From a virus: a stretch of 64,000 nt of DNA. The translations under genes and the position numbers were made by a program. The notes below the pieces were generated by a model, which was not told the origin of the DNA, did no database searches, and was given only the letters and a program-made list of their open reading frames with translations. The stretch covers positions 1-64,000 of IMG/VR virus record IMGVR_UViG_3300035670_000114; one strand, written 5' to 3'. This document shows positions 26,289-33,550 of this stretch, piece by piece. Position 1 is the first letter of the stretch, and each line of letters begins with the position of its first letter.

Positions 26289-26693
26289 ATGGGAGCCCGC
26301 TCTACTTATCCGATTCGCGAGGCGTTTCATCTCGACGAAAACACCCGCATCACCACGACCGCCAAGGACCTGGGTGTTGACCTCGGCAACATCAAGACCA
26401 TCCGCCTGATCGTCCTGGATGCCACCGTGGTGCAGGCGGCCGGCGGCGGCACCAACGCCACCATCCAACTGCAAGACGCCGACAACTCCGACGCCGTCTT
26501 CCACACCATCACCTCCGCCGACCTGGCCAACGTGGACGCCAATGGCGTGTACCTGGAGCACGTGCGCGGCGCCCTCTGGGAAGGCATCCGCAACGTGAAG
26601 TACGTCTACACCGCCGGCACCGCTGGCGGCGGCACCGCTGGCGCCATCTCCGGCTTCTCGGTGTACGTGGACGCAGTGGAAGTCAACTACTGA
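26289..26693 (+). CDS. small virion protein (decoration or fibre-associated candidate)
   Basis: A 134-residue beta-rich protein with alternating strands (TIRLIVLDATVV, TIQLQDADNSD, VKYVYTAGTAGGG) and no cysteine. Codons revert to the strong C bias of highly expressed late genes. Its own promoter and terminator suggest high, separate expression, typical of a decoration or major minor-capsid protein. The placement right after integrase indicates that int was inserted into a late block. Confidence 0.6.
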   Translation: MGARSTYPIREAFHLDENTRITTTAKDLGVDLGNIKTIRLIVLDATVVQAAGGGTNATIQLQDADNSDAVFHTITSADLANVDANGVYLEHVRGALWEGIRNVKYVYTAGTAGGGTAGAISGFSVYVDAVEVNY

Positions 26694-26718
26694 TCTCCCC
26701 ACTCAAATCAGCCAACCA

Positions 26719-26743
26719 AGCCCCGGCCACCCGGGGCTCTTTT
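26719..26743 (+). terminator. intrinsic terminator
   Basis: AGCCCCGG pairs with CCGGGGCT across CCAC, followed by CTTTT. It directly precedes a late promoter element. Confidence 0.88.
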
Positions 26744-26745
26744 GT

Positions 26746-26754
26746 GGAAACCTA
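26746..26754 (+). promoter_or_regulatory. late-type promoter element GGAAACCTA
   Basis: Starts three bases after the terminator T-tract and ends 22 nt before ATG 26777. Confidence 0.5.
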
Positions 26755-26776
26755 AGTCACCGCACCCGCGCCTTCA

Positions 26777-27169
26777 ATGCACCTGCAGCCGTACCCCCAA
26801 TACTTCCTCAAGGACGGTGAACGCCGTGCGGCCAACTACACCGTCGAGGCCCGCGAGCTGCTCGAAACCGGCTGGGTCGCCGAGAAGAACGCCCTGATCG
26901 AGGCCCTCTCCTCCGCACCCACCACCGAACCCGCCCCCGAGCCCGAACCCGCTGAGCCGGCCGAGCCCGCCGAGCAAGTCGACGCCGACGTCGTCGAAGA
27001 CGAAGACGCCGAGCCCGCGCCGATCGACGAGCGCATCGAGGACGCCGACGTCGTCGACTTCGCCGCCATGACCAGGCTCCAGCTCCTGGCCTACGCCGAG
27101 AAGCGCGGCGTTGACCTGCGCAACAACCTCTCGAAGGCCGAGCTGATCGAAGCCTGTCAAGCCCTCTGA
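26777..27169 (+). CDS. SAP/HeH-motif protein with acidic Pro-rich linker
   Basis: A 130-residue protein: an N-terminal segment with an amphipathic helix (NYTVEARELLETGWV), a highly acidic Glu/Pro/Ala linker (about 50-95), and a C-terminal helix-extended-helix motif (MTRLQLLAYAEKRG, then LSKAELIEACQAL). The ending parallels that of the membrane-anchored protein at 24735. HeH/SAP modules bind DNA or RNA, and in phages they also occur in head proteins. Likely a virion or DNA-organising protein. Confidence 0.6.
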   Translation: MHLQPYPQYFLKDGERRAANYTVEARELLETGWVAEKNALIEALSSAPTTEPAPEPEPAEPAEPAEQVDADVVEDEDAEPAPIDERIEDADVVDFAAMTRLQLLAYAEKRGVDLRNNLSKAELIEACQAL

Positions 27170-27351
27170 TGGAATTCGAGTACACCACAGGGCCCCGCTA
27201 CCTGGAGGACGGCCGAAACCTCGACTCCGACGTCTCCGCCGTCCACCCGGTCGTAACCCGCCGCGAGATCAATCAGCCAGTGTCTGACGGCTCCCTCGGC
27301 GAACCCGGCTACGAACCAGGCCAGTTCAACAAGGACAACCTGCCCCTCTGA
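27169..27351 (+). CDS. small hypothetical protein
   Basis: A 60-residue acidic protein starting in a TGATG overlap. It has no hydrophobic segment and is rich in Gly, Pro and Asp towards the end. It forms a tight unit with flanking small genes. No family recognised. Confidence 0.55.
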   Translation: MEFEYTTGPRYLEDGRNLDSDVSAVHPVVTRREINQPVSDGSLGEPGYEPGQFNKDNLPL

Positions 27352-27353
27352 CC

Positions 27354-27434
27354 ATGGCAATGAGCAAAATCGCCGCCTCGGCCCACGGCTCCACCAAGAA
27401 GAAGCCCGCCCCCAAGACGACCAAAGGCAAATGA
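27354..27434 (+). CDS. 26-residue Lys-rich peptide
   Basis: A short frame from ATG 27354 ending in ATGA overlap with the next gene. The product is basic (TKKKPAPKTTKGK) and could bind DNA or the virion interior. Its place between two coupled genes and its codon style support translation, but it remains tentative. Confidence 0.4.
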   Translation: MAMSKIAASAHGSTKKKPAPKTTKGK

Positions 27435-27706
27435 CCATCAAGTACAGGGGCGAAACCTTCGAGGACTACAACACGCCCAAGGCGACCCCGAATCACCCGA
27501 CGAAGTCCCACGCCGTCTTGGCCCGAGAGAAGGGCAAAGTCAAGCTGATTCGCTTCGGCGAGCAGGGCGCTACCGGCTCGCCATACCGCAAGGGCGAGAG
27601 CAAGGCCGACACCCAGCGCCGCCGCGATTGGCTGAACAGGCACGAAGAGAACATCAAGAAAGGCAAGCTGTTCCCAGCCTGGTGGGCCAAGAAGGTCAAG
27701 TGGTAG
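27431..27706 (+). CDS. conserved phage protein, DUF5872-like
   Basis: A 91-residue basic protein with the distinctive order KYRGETFEDYN-P, THPTKSHAVLARE-type centre, KVKLIRFGEQGATGSP, KGESKADTQRRRDW, and an AWWAKKVKW end. This pattern is very widespread in phages of aquatic bacteria and I recognise it as the DUF5872-type family. Its function is unknown; it is usually found among virion or packaging genes. Confidence 0.75.
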   Translation: MTIKYRGETFEDYNTPKATPNHPTKSHAVLAREKGKVKLIRFGEQGATGSPYRKGESKADTQRRRDWLNRHEENIKKGKLFPAWWAKKVKW

Positions 27707-27717
27707 CCCCACACAAA

Positions 27718-27726
27718 GGCAGCCTA
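27718..27726 (+). promoter_or_regulatory. late-type promoter element GGCAGCCTA
   Basis: Ends 22 nt before ATG 27749. Confidence 0.5.
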
Positions 27727-27748
27727 CTGCATGTTGCGGTGACCTCCA

Positions 27749-28045
27749 ATGGCTGAGGCAAAACGAAAGAGATCAACCGCTGACTTCTACGCCAGCAACC
27801 CCGAGGCCTACGCCAAGAAGCTTCGCTACGACAAGAAGCGAAACGCCAAGCCCGACCGCAAGAAGTACCGCGCCGAGCTCGCCCGCGAGCGTCGCGCACG
27901 CGGCATCATGGGCAAGGGCGGTCCAGACGTCAGCCACACCGCTGGCGGTGGCTTCAAGCTCGAAAATCCCTCTCGCAACCGCGCCCGAAACGGCCACGGC
28001 AACAACGGCCGCCTCGCGCCAGGCAAGGGCACCAGGCGCTCCTGA
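27749..28045 (+). CDS. basic conserved phage protein of unknown function
   Basis: A 98-residue, very basic protein with a Tyr/Lys/Arg-rich N-terminal helix region (ADFYASNPEAYAKKLRYDKKRN) and a Gly/Asn/Arg tail (MGKGGPDVSHTAGGG). I recall similar small basic proteins accompanying the DUF5872-like gene in cyanophages. High charge suggests nucleic-acid contact, perhaps packaged in the capsid. Own late promoter. Confidence 0.6.
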   Translation: MAEAKRKRSTADFYASNPEAYAKKLRYDKKRNAKPDRKKYRAELARERRARGIMGKGGPDVSHTAGGGFKLENPSRNRARNGHGNNGRLAPGKGTRRS

Positions 28046-28060
28046 CCCAGTTGATCGACA

Positions 28061-28069
28061 GGCATCCTA
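28061..28069 (+). promoter_or_regulatory. late-type promoter element GGCATCCTA before the lysis genes
   Basis: Perfect consensus; 43 nt before ATG 28113. It would place lysis under late control. Confidence 0.45.
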
Positions 28070-28112
28070 GTTGGTAGCAAACGCCGAAGCGGAGCCCGGC
28101 CTGGTCAGCCCT

Positions 28113-28544
28113 ATGTCCAACGAGAATCCCGTCTTCGGCTCCGCTCCAGCCACCGAACAGGCTCACGGCGTGCCATACGAACACCAGTCAATCTCGCCCG
28201 CCGACCTGTACCACAGACTCGGCAAGCTCGAAGGCCTGATGCAGGGCATGATGGGCAGCGTCGACTCCTTCGGGCAGGCGATCAAGGACATCCACGCACG
28301 CATCGACAGAGTCGAACAACGCCAGGGCATACTGGAAAAAAGCCAATCCCAGGAAGCCGGATCGGACTCCGTCTTGCGCTCCATTTCCAAGGACTACGTC
28401 ATCCCGATCGCAGCAATCGTCATCACCTGGTTCGCCGCCAAGTCAGGCACCGTGCCCTCCGAGCACCACCCGAACAAGAGGTCGCAATACATCCTCGAAA
28501 GCAGACCCACGGCGATCATCACAACCCGCTCCACCATCTCGTGA
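28113..28544 (+). CDS. coiled-coil membrane protein, holin-like (XhlA-type candidate)
   Basis: A 143-residue protein. A heptad coiled coil (about residues 28-85, with LGKLEGLMQGMM and IHARIDRVEQRQ) is followed by one hydrophobic helix (about 96-109, VIPIAAIVITWFAA). This single-helix-after-coil design resembles XhlA holin accessory proteins, and the endolysin overlaps its stop codon (GTGA). ATG 28113 is preferred to an upstream TTG 28071. The last 20 or so residues contain QYILES, copied from the endolysin gene (see the repeat). Confidence 0.6.
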   Translation: MSNENPVFGSAPATEQAHGVPYEHQSISPADLYHRLGKLEGLMQGMMGSVDSFGQAIKDIHARIDRVEQRQGILEKSQSQEAGSDSVLRSISKDYVIPIAAIVITWFAAKSGTVPSEHHPNKRSQYILESRPTAIITTRSTIS

Positions 28545-28627
28545 ACCGCCAAACGATCTTCGATCTCGCCCAGCAAGCTGGCGCCAAGTTCCCTCAGCTC
28601 GTCGTAGCCCAATACATCCTCGAAAGC
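28485..28627 (+). repeat. 18-bp exact direct repeat shared by holin-like and endolysin genes
   Basis: CAATACATCCTCGAAAGC occurs at 28485-28502 and 28610-28627, both in the frame reading QYILES. In the endolysin it encodes the catalytic Glu region. The first copy lies near the C-terminus of the holin-like protein, which has no need of it, so a small duplication or recombination event is likely. Confidence 0.75.
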
Positions 28628-29668
28628 GGAGACGGCCAACACCTCAGCGGCAAATTCAACTACTTCGGCCTCAAGGGGCCTGGCACCCTCAAGACCACGG
28701 ACGAATACTACAACGGAGTCAGGACAACCATTAAGGACCGCTTCAAGGACTTCTCGTCCCCGCAGGAAGCCGTCAACTACCTCGTCGAACGCTGGTACAA
28801 AAACTGGAAAGGCTACTCCGGCGTCAACAGAGCAAAGGCCCCCGAAGAGGCCGCCAACCTCCTGTATTCGGAAGGATATGCTACTGACCCGAACTACGCC
28901 GCAAAGCTCATCAGGATCATGTCTCAGCTCCCCGCCCAGCAACCCGAGTACGCCAACATCCTGGATGCGGCCAAGAACTACGAAGGCAAGCCCTGGCAGG
29001 ACAAAGCCTTCTCCGACCTCGACGCCAGCCTGACCACCGAGCAGCGCAAGCTGTTCACCACCCTCTGGCGCCAGGGCCCACCCGCCACCGCCTCAAAACC
29101 CGCCGCCAGCAAGCCTTCTACCGGCAAGCCTTCGTTCCCACTCAAGGTCCCCTACTTCTACCAGCGCGACAGTAAGACGGGCCACGGCGAGCGCATGTGC
29201 TTCAGCAGCAGCATGGCGATGGCCATGGACTACCTCGACCCGTCGGCCATCGAGGGCGACGACGACTCCTATCTGCGCGTCGTCTTCCGCTACGGCGACA
29301 CCGTATCCTCCGATGCCCAGATCAAGGCCGCCAGGTCCCTGGGCTTCGACGCTCAGTTCCGCAACAACCTGACGCAGGCCGACCTCCTGTCCCAGCTCGA
29401 CAAAGGCATCCCGGTCCCCATCGGCGTGCTCCACAAGGGCAGCGTCAGCAACCCCACCGGCGGCGGCCACTGGATCTGCTTGACCGGCTACAACACTACC
29501 CACTTCTGGGTCTGCGACCCGTTCGGCGAAATGGACGTCGTCAACGGTGGCTACGTTCGCACCGGCAAGAATGACGGCAACCAGGTTCGCTACACACGCA
29601 AAAACCTGATGCGCCGCTGGCTGATTCAATCCAACAACGATGGCTGGGGGGTGATCTTCAAGAAATGA
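28541..29668 (+). CDS. bifunctional endolysin: glucosaminidase plus C39-like peptidase
   Basis: A 375-residue protein from GTG 28541. The N-terminal domain (1-130) is glucosaminidase-like, with catalytic E28 in QYILESGDG and the NYFGLKG signature. A Pro/Ala/Lys linker (about 185-200) leads to a C39-type cysteine peptidase domain (about 203-375) with C220 (ERMCFSSS), H310 (GGHW) and D326 (CDPFG) as a likely triad. Together they would cut glycan strands and peptide cross-links of the cell wall. No signal peptide is visible, so release needs a holin. It is coupled to the upstream holin-like gene. Confidence 0.88.
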   Translation: MNRQTIFDLAQQAGAKFPQLVVAQYILESGDGQHLSGKFNYFGLKGPGTLKTTDEYYNGVRTTIKDRFKDFSSPQEAVNYLVERWYKNWKGYSGVNRAKAPEEAANLLYSEGYATDPNYAAKLIRIMSQLPAQQPEYANILDAAKNYEGKPWQDKAFSDLDASLTTEQRKLFTTLWRQGPPATASKPAASKPSTGKPSFPLKVPYFYQRDSKTGHGERMCFSSSMAMAMDYLDPSAIEGDDDSYLRVVFRYGDTVSSDAQIKAARSLGFDAQFRNNLTQADLLSQLDKGIPVPIGVLHKGSVSNPTGGGHWICLTGYNTTHFWVCDPFGEMDVVNGGYVRTGKNDGNQVRYTRKNLMRRWLIQSNNDGWGVIFKK

Positions 29669-29886
29669 CACAAGTCATCCTCGATTATCTCCCGGGCTAC
29701 ATGTTCGACGGAGCCAGGGTCGTGTCAACCGGCTCTGCGCTACCCCCAACCCAACACATCAATCGCCGCAACGGCGAGATCATGTACTACGTCAGGCCTC
29801 TATTCGACGGCCAAACGAACGTCGGAATGTTCATCCGCCACAAGGGAATCGTCGACTCCATCAAGAACAGGCTATCTTCGACCTAG
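29665..29886 (+). CDS. small hypothetical protein of the lysis unit
   Basis: A 73-residue soluble protein overlapping the endolysin stop (ATGA). It begins with a hydrophobic strand (VILDYLPGY) and ends in a basic helix. It is the last gene of the rightward block; its stop codon overlaps that of the leftward gene after it. No family recognised; an inhibitor or virion role is possible. Confidence 0.55.
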   Translation: MTQVILDYLPGYMFDGARVVSTGSALPPTQHINRRNGEIMYYVRPLFDGQTNVGMFIRHKGIVDSIKNRLSST

Positions 29887-30305
29887 CCGTTGCTGCCGTA
29901 GTAGCTCAGCCCCGGAATGTTGCTAACAAGGCCGCCGAGGTACTCATGCACGCTATCTGCCTGCCATCCACAGCGCAAGCATAGGCCATTGGCGATCTGA
30001 TTGAACGCGATGGTGTGATACCTGGTCCACATTCCGCGTTGAACGGCGTCGTCACAAACCTGGCTAGCCGAGCGCAGGAGCGCCAGCTCGGTCATCTCGT
30101 GATACTGCAGACGCATGGCGGTACTGTGCTCGTACCGACGCTTGTCGATCAACTTCAGCGCAAATCCAGAAACGTAAGCCATGGCCACCGTCAGGCCATT
30201 CGACAACCCGGCAACCAGGTTGGCGACCGCAGTGCCTGCAGACACGTTGGCGGCAATCAGGCCACCGCTGGCCGTCAGGATAACGCCAAAGAGCCAATTC
30301 TTCAC
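29883..30305 (-). CDS. small membrane protein with two N-terminal helices
   Basis: A 140-residue leftward protein. Residues 3-20 (LFGVILTASGGLIAANVSA) and 26-52 (VANLVAGLSNGLTVAMAYVSGFALKL) are hydrophobic, followed by a basic turn (KRRYEH) and a soluble domain with four cysteines. It is coupled by ATGA overlap to the helicase gene, which is odd for a holin. It may anchor replication to the membrane or act in lysis or superinfection exclusion. No family recognised. Confidence 0.6.
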   Translation of the reverse strand: MKNWLFGVILTASGGLIAANVSAGTAVANLVAGLSNGLTVAMAYVSGFALKLIDKRRYEHSTAMRLQYHEMTELALLRSASQVCDDAVQRGMWTRYHTIAFNQIANGLCLRCGWQADSVHEYLGGLVSNIPGLSYYGSNG

Positions 30306-32086
30306 GAAATCGTTCTCCGTGCTTTCAGGATCAAAGAATGCTGAAGGGTGTCGTCCGACTTTAGGCTGCAGGTCTTGTAGTCGATCTGCACCACAGACTT
30401 GTCGACCATGCCACCCTCAAGCATTGTAAGGCGATCATCGAGGCCGGAGGAGTGCCAGATAACCTGACCGTCCCGTGCCTTATTGTGCCAAACCTCGACC
30501 CTCTGGTTTGACGGTTCACCGACCACCTGCTTTTGCTTGCGCACCAACCACACGGCATGCGACACGTGGCTCAAGGCGTCGGTCCCCCTGATCTGGTCAG
30601 CGGTCGGCGGTGGCGGTGGTGCGTCCCCCCTGGTCCCGGCTTCGGCCTTCAGGCTTACCTGGTTCATCTGTGCAGCAACAAATAGATCAACTCCAAGCTC
30701 CTTGGCCGCGCCAGTCAACTTGTAGGCCCTCTCCTCAAGCATCGAGGCATCGTTCGACGGCGCACCCTTATGCCTGGCAAGGCAATGAAAGTGGTCAAGA
30801 ATCACCACCCGTAACTCAGGATTCTTCGCCTTCATCGACCGCATCGAGTTGATCGCCGCATCAACGCACGCGCCCCACGGCGCATCAACCAGTAACTTGC
30901 CGCCAATCGCCTGCAGCTCTCCGGCCAGCCTCCCCAGCAAGCTTGCAATTCCGGCCCTCCTCTCCTTCTCGGGATTCAACAACTCCACCACCGTGACGTA
31001 CCCAAGTCCCTCCTGACTTGCGGTCCAGTGGTATCCCTGCCTGCCGAAGATCTTCCTGGTCAACGACGCAAACAGCCTGGCCTCGACCGCCTTCAACCCC
31101 AGCTCCGCCGATATAAACCCAACCGTCAACCCACCGGCCGCCAGCGACGTGGCAATATGACACGCGCAAGCGGTCTTACCCGTCGAAGGCCGCGCCGCAA
31201 AGGTAAACAACCTCCCCTCTGCCGGCGCATTGATCTTCGGTCTACTGACGCCACCGCCAATATCCAGATCAATCGCGGGAAAGCCCGTCGACACTGGCCT
31301 CTCGATGTCTTCGGCAACCATGAGGCCGTCCACCCAGTTCTTCCTCTTGTTACCTGGCGACCCAATAATCGAGTCGATTGCGCTGATCGCATGCCCCTGC
31401 GATCCAATGGCGCCACGAATCATGCCGACGCCCTCCATCGCCCGATGTTGGAGGAACTCCAGCGCCCGCTCAAGTTTCTCCTCGGCCTTGATATTTTGCG
31501 CCGCAACGTGCAGCGTCTCCGCATACAAGGAGCGAACCCTGTATTGCTTCAGCACATCCAGCGCCGTAGCCCACTCCGAGTTGCCGTCGCCATAGGACTC
31601 CATCAGCATGGGATCCGACAACTCGTAGATCGCCTTGTTGAAGTCCAGCACCGACACAAATCGACTGCTGTCCGACCTCATCGAATAGCTAGCAATCAGT
31701 GACTCCCTGGAAATCAACTGGCTGACATTTTGCCCCACAAAAGTCAGATCAATTTCATGCGATATGGCCCGAAACCGATAATCCGACCACAGGCTCATGG
31801 GCACCGACTGCCCGTGCCCAACTCCAAACGCACTCCTGAGCTCAGCCCACAACTCACGCGCCATGCCCGACGGACATGTCAGCACTCTGCTGAGAACGAT
31901 TGCCTCCTGCTGGGTGGTGTCTTCTCGCTCGCGCACGCTCGTCGGCTGAAGCTTGTCGACGATCCGCGCAACCAGCACCGCCTGATCCAGGGCCTCGTGG
32001 TTACACGACGAAATGCGCCCATCCTTGACCTCAAGCAGGCCGAGCTCGGCGGCCCGCTGTATGTAGTGCGGCAGCTCAGCCTGCAT
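30302..32086 (-). CDS. DnaB-type replicative helicase
   Basis: A 594-residue protein whose C-terminal half carries a RecA-like helicase core: Walker A in ARPSTGKTA, Walker B in VVILDHFH, then a sensor and arginine-finger region (QIRGTDALSHVSHAVWLVRK). The N-terminal 250 residues are helical and divergent, as expected for the collar and primase-interaction domain of phage homologues. It unwinds DNA at the fork with the primase encoded at 44320. It overlaps the upstream initiator gene by 11 nt in one leftward operon. Confidence 0.88.
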   Translation of the reverse strand: MQAELPHYIQRAAELGLLEVKDGRISSCNHEALDQAVLVARIVDKLQPTSVREREDTTQQEAIVLSRVLTCPSGMARELWAELRSAFGVGHGQSVPMSLWSDYRFRAISHEIDLTFVGQNVSQLISRESLIASYSMRSDSSRFVSVLDFNKAIYELSDPMLMESYGDGNSEWATALDVLKQYRVRSLYAETLHVAAQNIKAEEKLERALEFLQHRAMEGVGMIRGAIGSQGHAISAIDSIIGSPGNKRKNWVDGLMVAEDIERPVSTGFPAIDLDIGGGVSRPKINAPAEGRLFTFAARPSTGKTACACHIATSLAAGGLTVGFISAELGLKAVEARLFASLTRKIFGRQGYHWTASQEGLGYVTVVELLNPEKERRAGIASLLGRLAGELQAIGGKLLVDAPWGACVDAAINSMRSMKAKNPELRVVILDHFHCLARHKGAPSNDASMLEERAYKLTGAAKELGVDLFVAAQMNQVSLKAEAGTRGDAPPPPPTADQIRGTDALSHVSHAVWLVRKQKQVVGEPSNQRVEVWHNKARDGQVIWHSSGLDDRLTMLEGGMVDKSVVQIDYKTCSLKSDDTLQHSLILKARRTIS

Positions 32087-33086
32087 ACCCGACCTCGTCT
32101 GCGAAGGTCCAGTTTATCACTCGCGACTCTTCGGGCTCAGGCGTGCCAGTTGGCCAACGGTCCAATCCGTACTTGAACCGGAACCGCGCCGGATCCAGTC
32201 CCGCCTCAACCAGATTGGTCTCTGTCCTGATCACGAATAGCTCCACGTCCCGGGTGATGGTCCCCTGCGACCAAGCCTGCTGGTAACTGTGCTGCGCATC
32301 CTCGTAGTCCGAGATCAGCTTCCTGACGGAGGGGTCGTACACGATGGTATCACTCCGATCCTCCTCCTTGGTCGGCTCGGCCGGGGAGTCGACGCCCGCG
32401 TTGAACAGGTTGTAGACGTTCGAGCGCTTGGTGTCGCTAGGCGTGCCAACCCCCGTGATGCTGTTCAGCGTCCTGCTTCTGTTCTGGTTGGACCAGAAGT
32501 CAGACGATTCCACGCCGGCCTTAATAACCGAGAAGAATTCCTCGTAGTCGTGCGCCTTGATACCAAGATCCTTCATGTGTATGTCGATTGCCCTCACCAA
32601 CTGCATGCTAATCCGCCTGATCTTGGCGTAATCCTTGGGCCTGTACTTATTCCAGGCATCAGTAGCCTCCTGCAGGTAGTCGCGCTTGGCCCTCTGCACA
32701 CCCAAGTCGCCACCAGTCTGCTCACCTTCGGTTACTGCGCTCTTGCACGCAATCATCTTGTCGTACTCCTCTTCCACCCTCGCCTTGTCCCTCTTGAGCT
32801 TGTCGATAATCGGCGCAGGATCAGCCAACATCGGATGAGAATCCGGCCCACTAATGAAGCCGAGCTGCCTTAGCTCATCCATGCACCTAATCCTCGTTGA
32901 GCGATGTACCCCAACACAGCGATCAACAAAGGTTATGCCTCTAGTCTTGAACCCAACGTGATTCAGCAACGCCAAATAAATCACCCTAGAGGTTGGGTGC
33001 AATTCCTGGCAAAACAGGATGGCAATTGGGCACTTCACGTATGGCGTGCTGTCCCAATCTGACTCCTTTGAAACAGTGAAAGTCAT
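32076..33086 (-). CDS. putative replication initiator with winged-helix N-terminus
   Basis: A 336-residue protein. The N-terminal 90 residues look like a helix-turn-helix replication domain (SRVIYLALLNHVG, then FVDRCVGVHRSTRIRCMDELRQLGFI), followed by a charged coiled segment (100-180) and a C-terminal helical part. It is the first gene of the helicase operon and adjoins seven palindromic iterons 76 nt upstream of its start, an arrangement typical of initiator plus origin (lambda O or plasmid Rep style). It could bind the iterons and load the helicase. The family assignment is tentative; the HTH reading is fair. Confidence 0.65.
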   Translation of the reverse strand: MTFTVSKESDWDSTPYVKCPIAILFCQELHPTSRVIYLALLNHVGFKTRGITFVDRCVGVHRSTRIRCMDELRQLGFISGPDSHPMLADPAPIIDKLKRDKARVEEEYDKMIACKSAVTEGEQTGGDLGVQRAKRDYLQEATDAWNKYRPKDYAKIRRISMQLVRAIDIHMKDLGIKAHDYEEFFSVIKAGVESSDFWSNQNRSRTLNSITGVGTPSDTKRSNVYNLFNAGVDSPAEPTKEEDRSDTIVYDPSVRKLISDYEDAQHSYQQAWSQGTITRDVELFVIRTETNLVEAGLDPARFRFKYGLDRWPTGTPEPEESRVINWTFADEVGYAG

Positions 33087-33118
33087 TAAACGCTTTTACA
33101 GAACAGGGGCGTATCCAG

Positions 33119-33127
33119 ATCCTAGCA
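33119..33127 (-). promoter_or_regulatory. extended -10 promoter TGCTAGGAT of the leftward replication operon
   Basis: Read on the minus strand from 33127 to 33119, 32 nt before the initiator start. It belongs to the TGCTANNNT class found upstream of the replication and metabolic genes and lies beside the first iteron. Confidence 0.5.
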
Positions 33128-33161
33128 CCGCCGAAATCAACCCGCCAGGCGGCTCGATCTG

Positions 33162-33360
33162 GTTGCATTTTGCAACCGAGCACGTTGCATTTTGCAACAG
33201 GCATCCGAAAAAACGGTATCACCACGGCACCAAAGCCTGGCAAGCGGTTGCATTTTGCAACTACACACGTTGCATTTTGCAACCAAGGACGTTGCATTTT
33301 GCAACCACACACGTTGCATTTTGCAACAGCACCCCCTGCCGACCTGTTGCATTTTGCAAC
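33162..33360. repeat. seven palindromic iterons, candidate replication origin
   Basis: GTTGCATTTTGCAAC (GTTGCA and TGCAAC arms around TTT) is repeated without mismatch at 33162, 33184, 33247, 33269, 33291, 33313 and 33346. Start-to-start distances are 22, 63, 22, 22, 22 and 33 bp, so the sites lie on nearly the same DNA face. They occupy the divergent gap next to an initiator-helicase operon. Both origin function and autoregulatory operator function are plausible. No coding sequence overlaps them. Confidence 0.9.
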
Positions 33361-33496
33361 GTGATTAAGAGATCTCTGCTTAGAAAGCAATCTCTAAAGG
33401 GTTTCTTCCTCTAAGGCTGTTCCCCTTGAATACCAAACCACTACTAAGACCTCCTTCTAACGCGGGCATGCGCTCCGCGCCTTCTTGTCGAGGTAG
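33361..33496. other. A/T-richer flank of the iteron array, possible unwinding region
   Basis: About 80 bp right after the last iteron are markedly poorer in G+C than the surroundings, with many TCTCT/AGAGA tracts, before GC-rich sequence returns near 33460. Placement next to iterons fits a DNA unwinding element. No gene is seen here. Confidence 0.4.
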
Positions 33497-33525
33497 TTGA
33501 CCACACGGGGAAATCCGGCTAACCT
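33497..33525 (+). promoter_or_regulatory. rightward promoter TTGACC-17 bp-TAACCT
   Basis: A -35 box at 33497-33502, a 17-bp spacer and a -10 box at 33520-33525 preceded by GGC. It ends 25 nt before ATG 33551 and would be the first rightward promoter beside the iterons. Confidence 0.6.
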
Positions 33526-33550
33526 TCAGACCGTGCCCCTTGCCCAGCCC

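Noticed and set aside
33162-33360. CRISPR array
   Set aside because: Repeats are only 15 bp and palindromic, spacers are 7 bp to 48 bp with 7 bp most common, and no cas gene is present.
33019-33414. Open reading frame across the iterons with repeated LHFAT/HVAFCN residues
   Set aside because: The repetition is only the translation of the 15-bp iterons at shifting phase; there is no start signal and it would overlap the initiator promoter.
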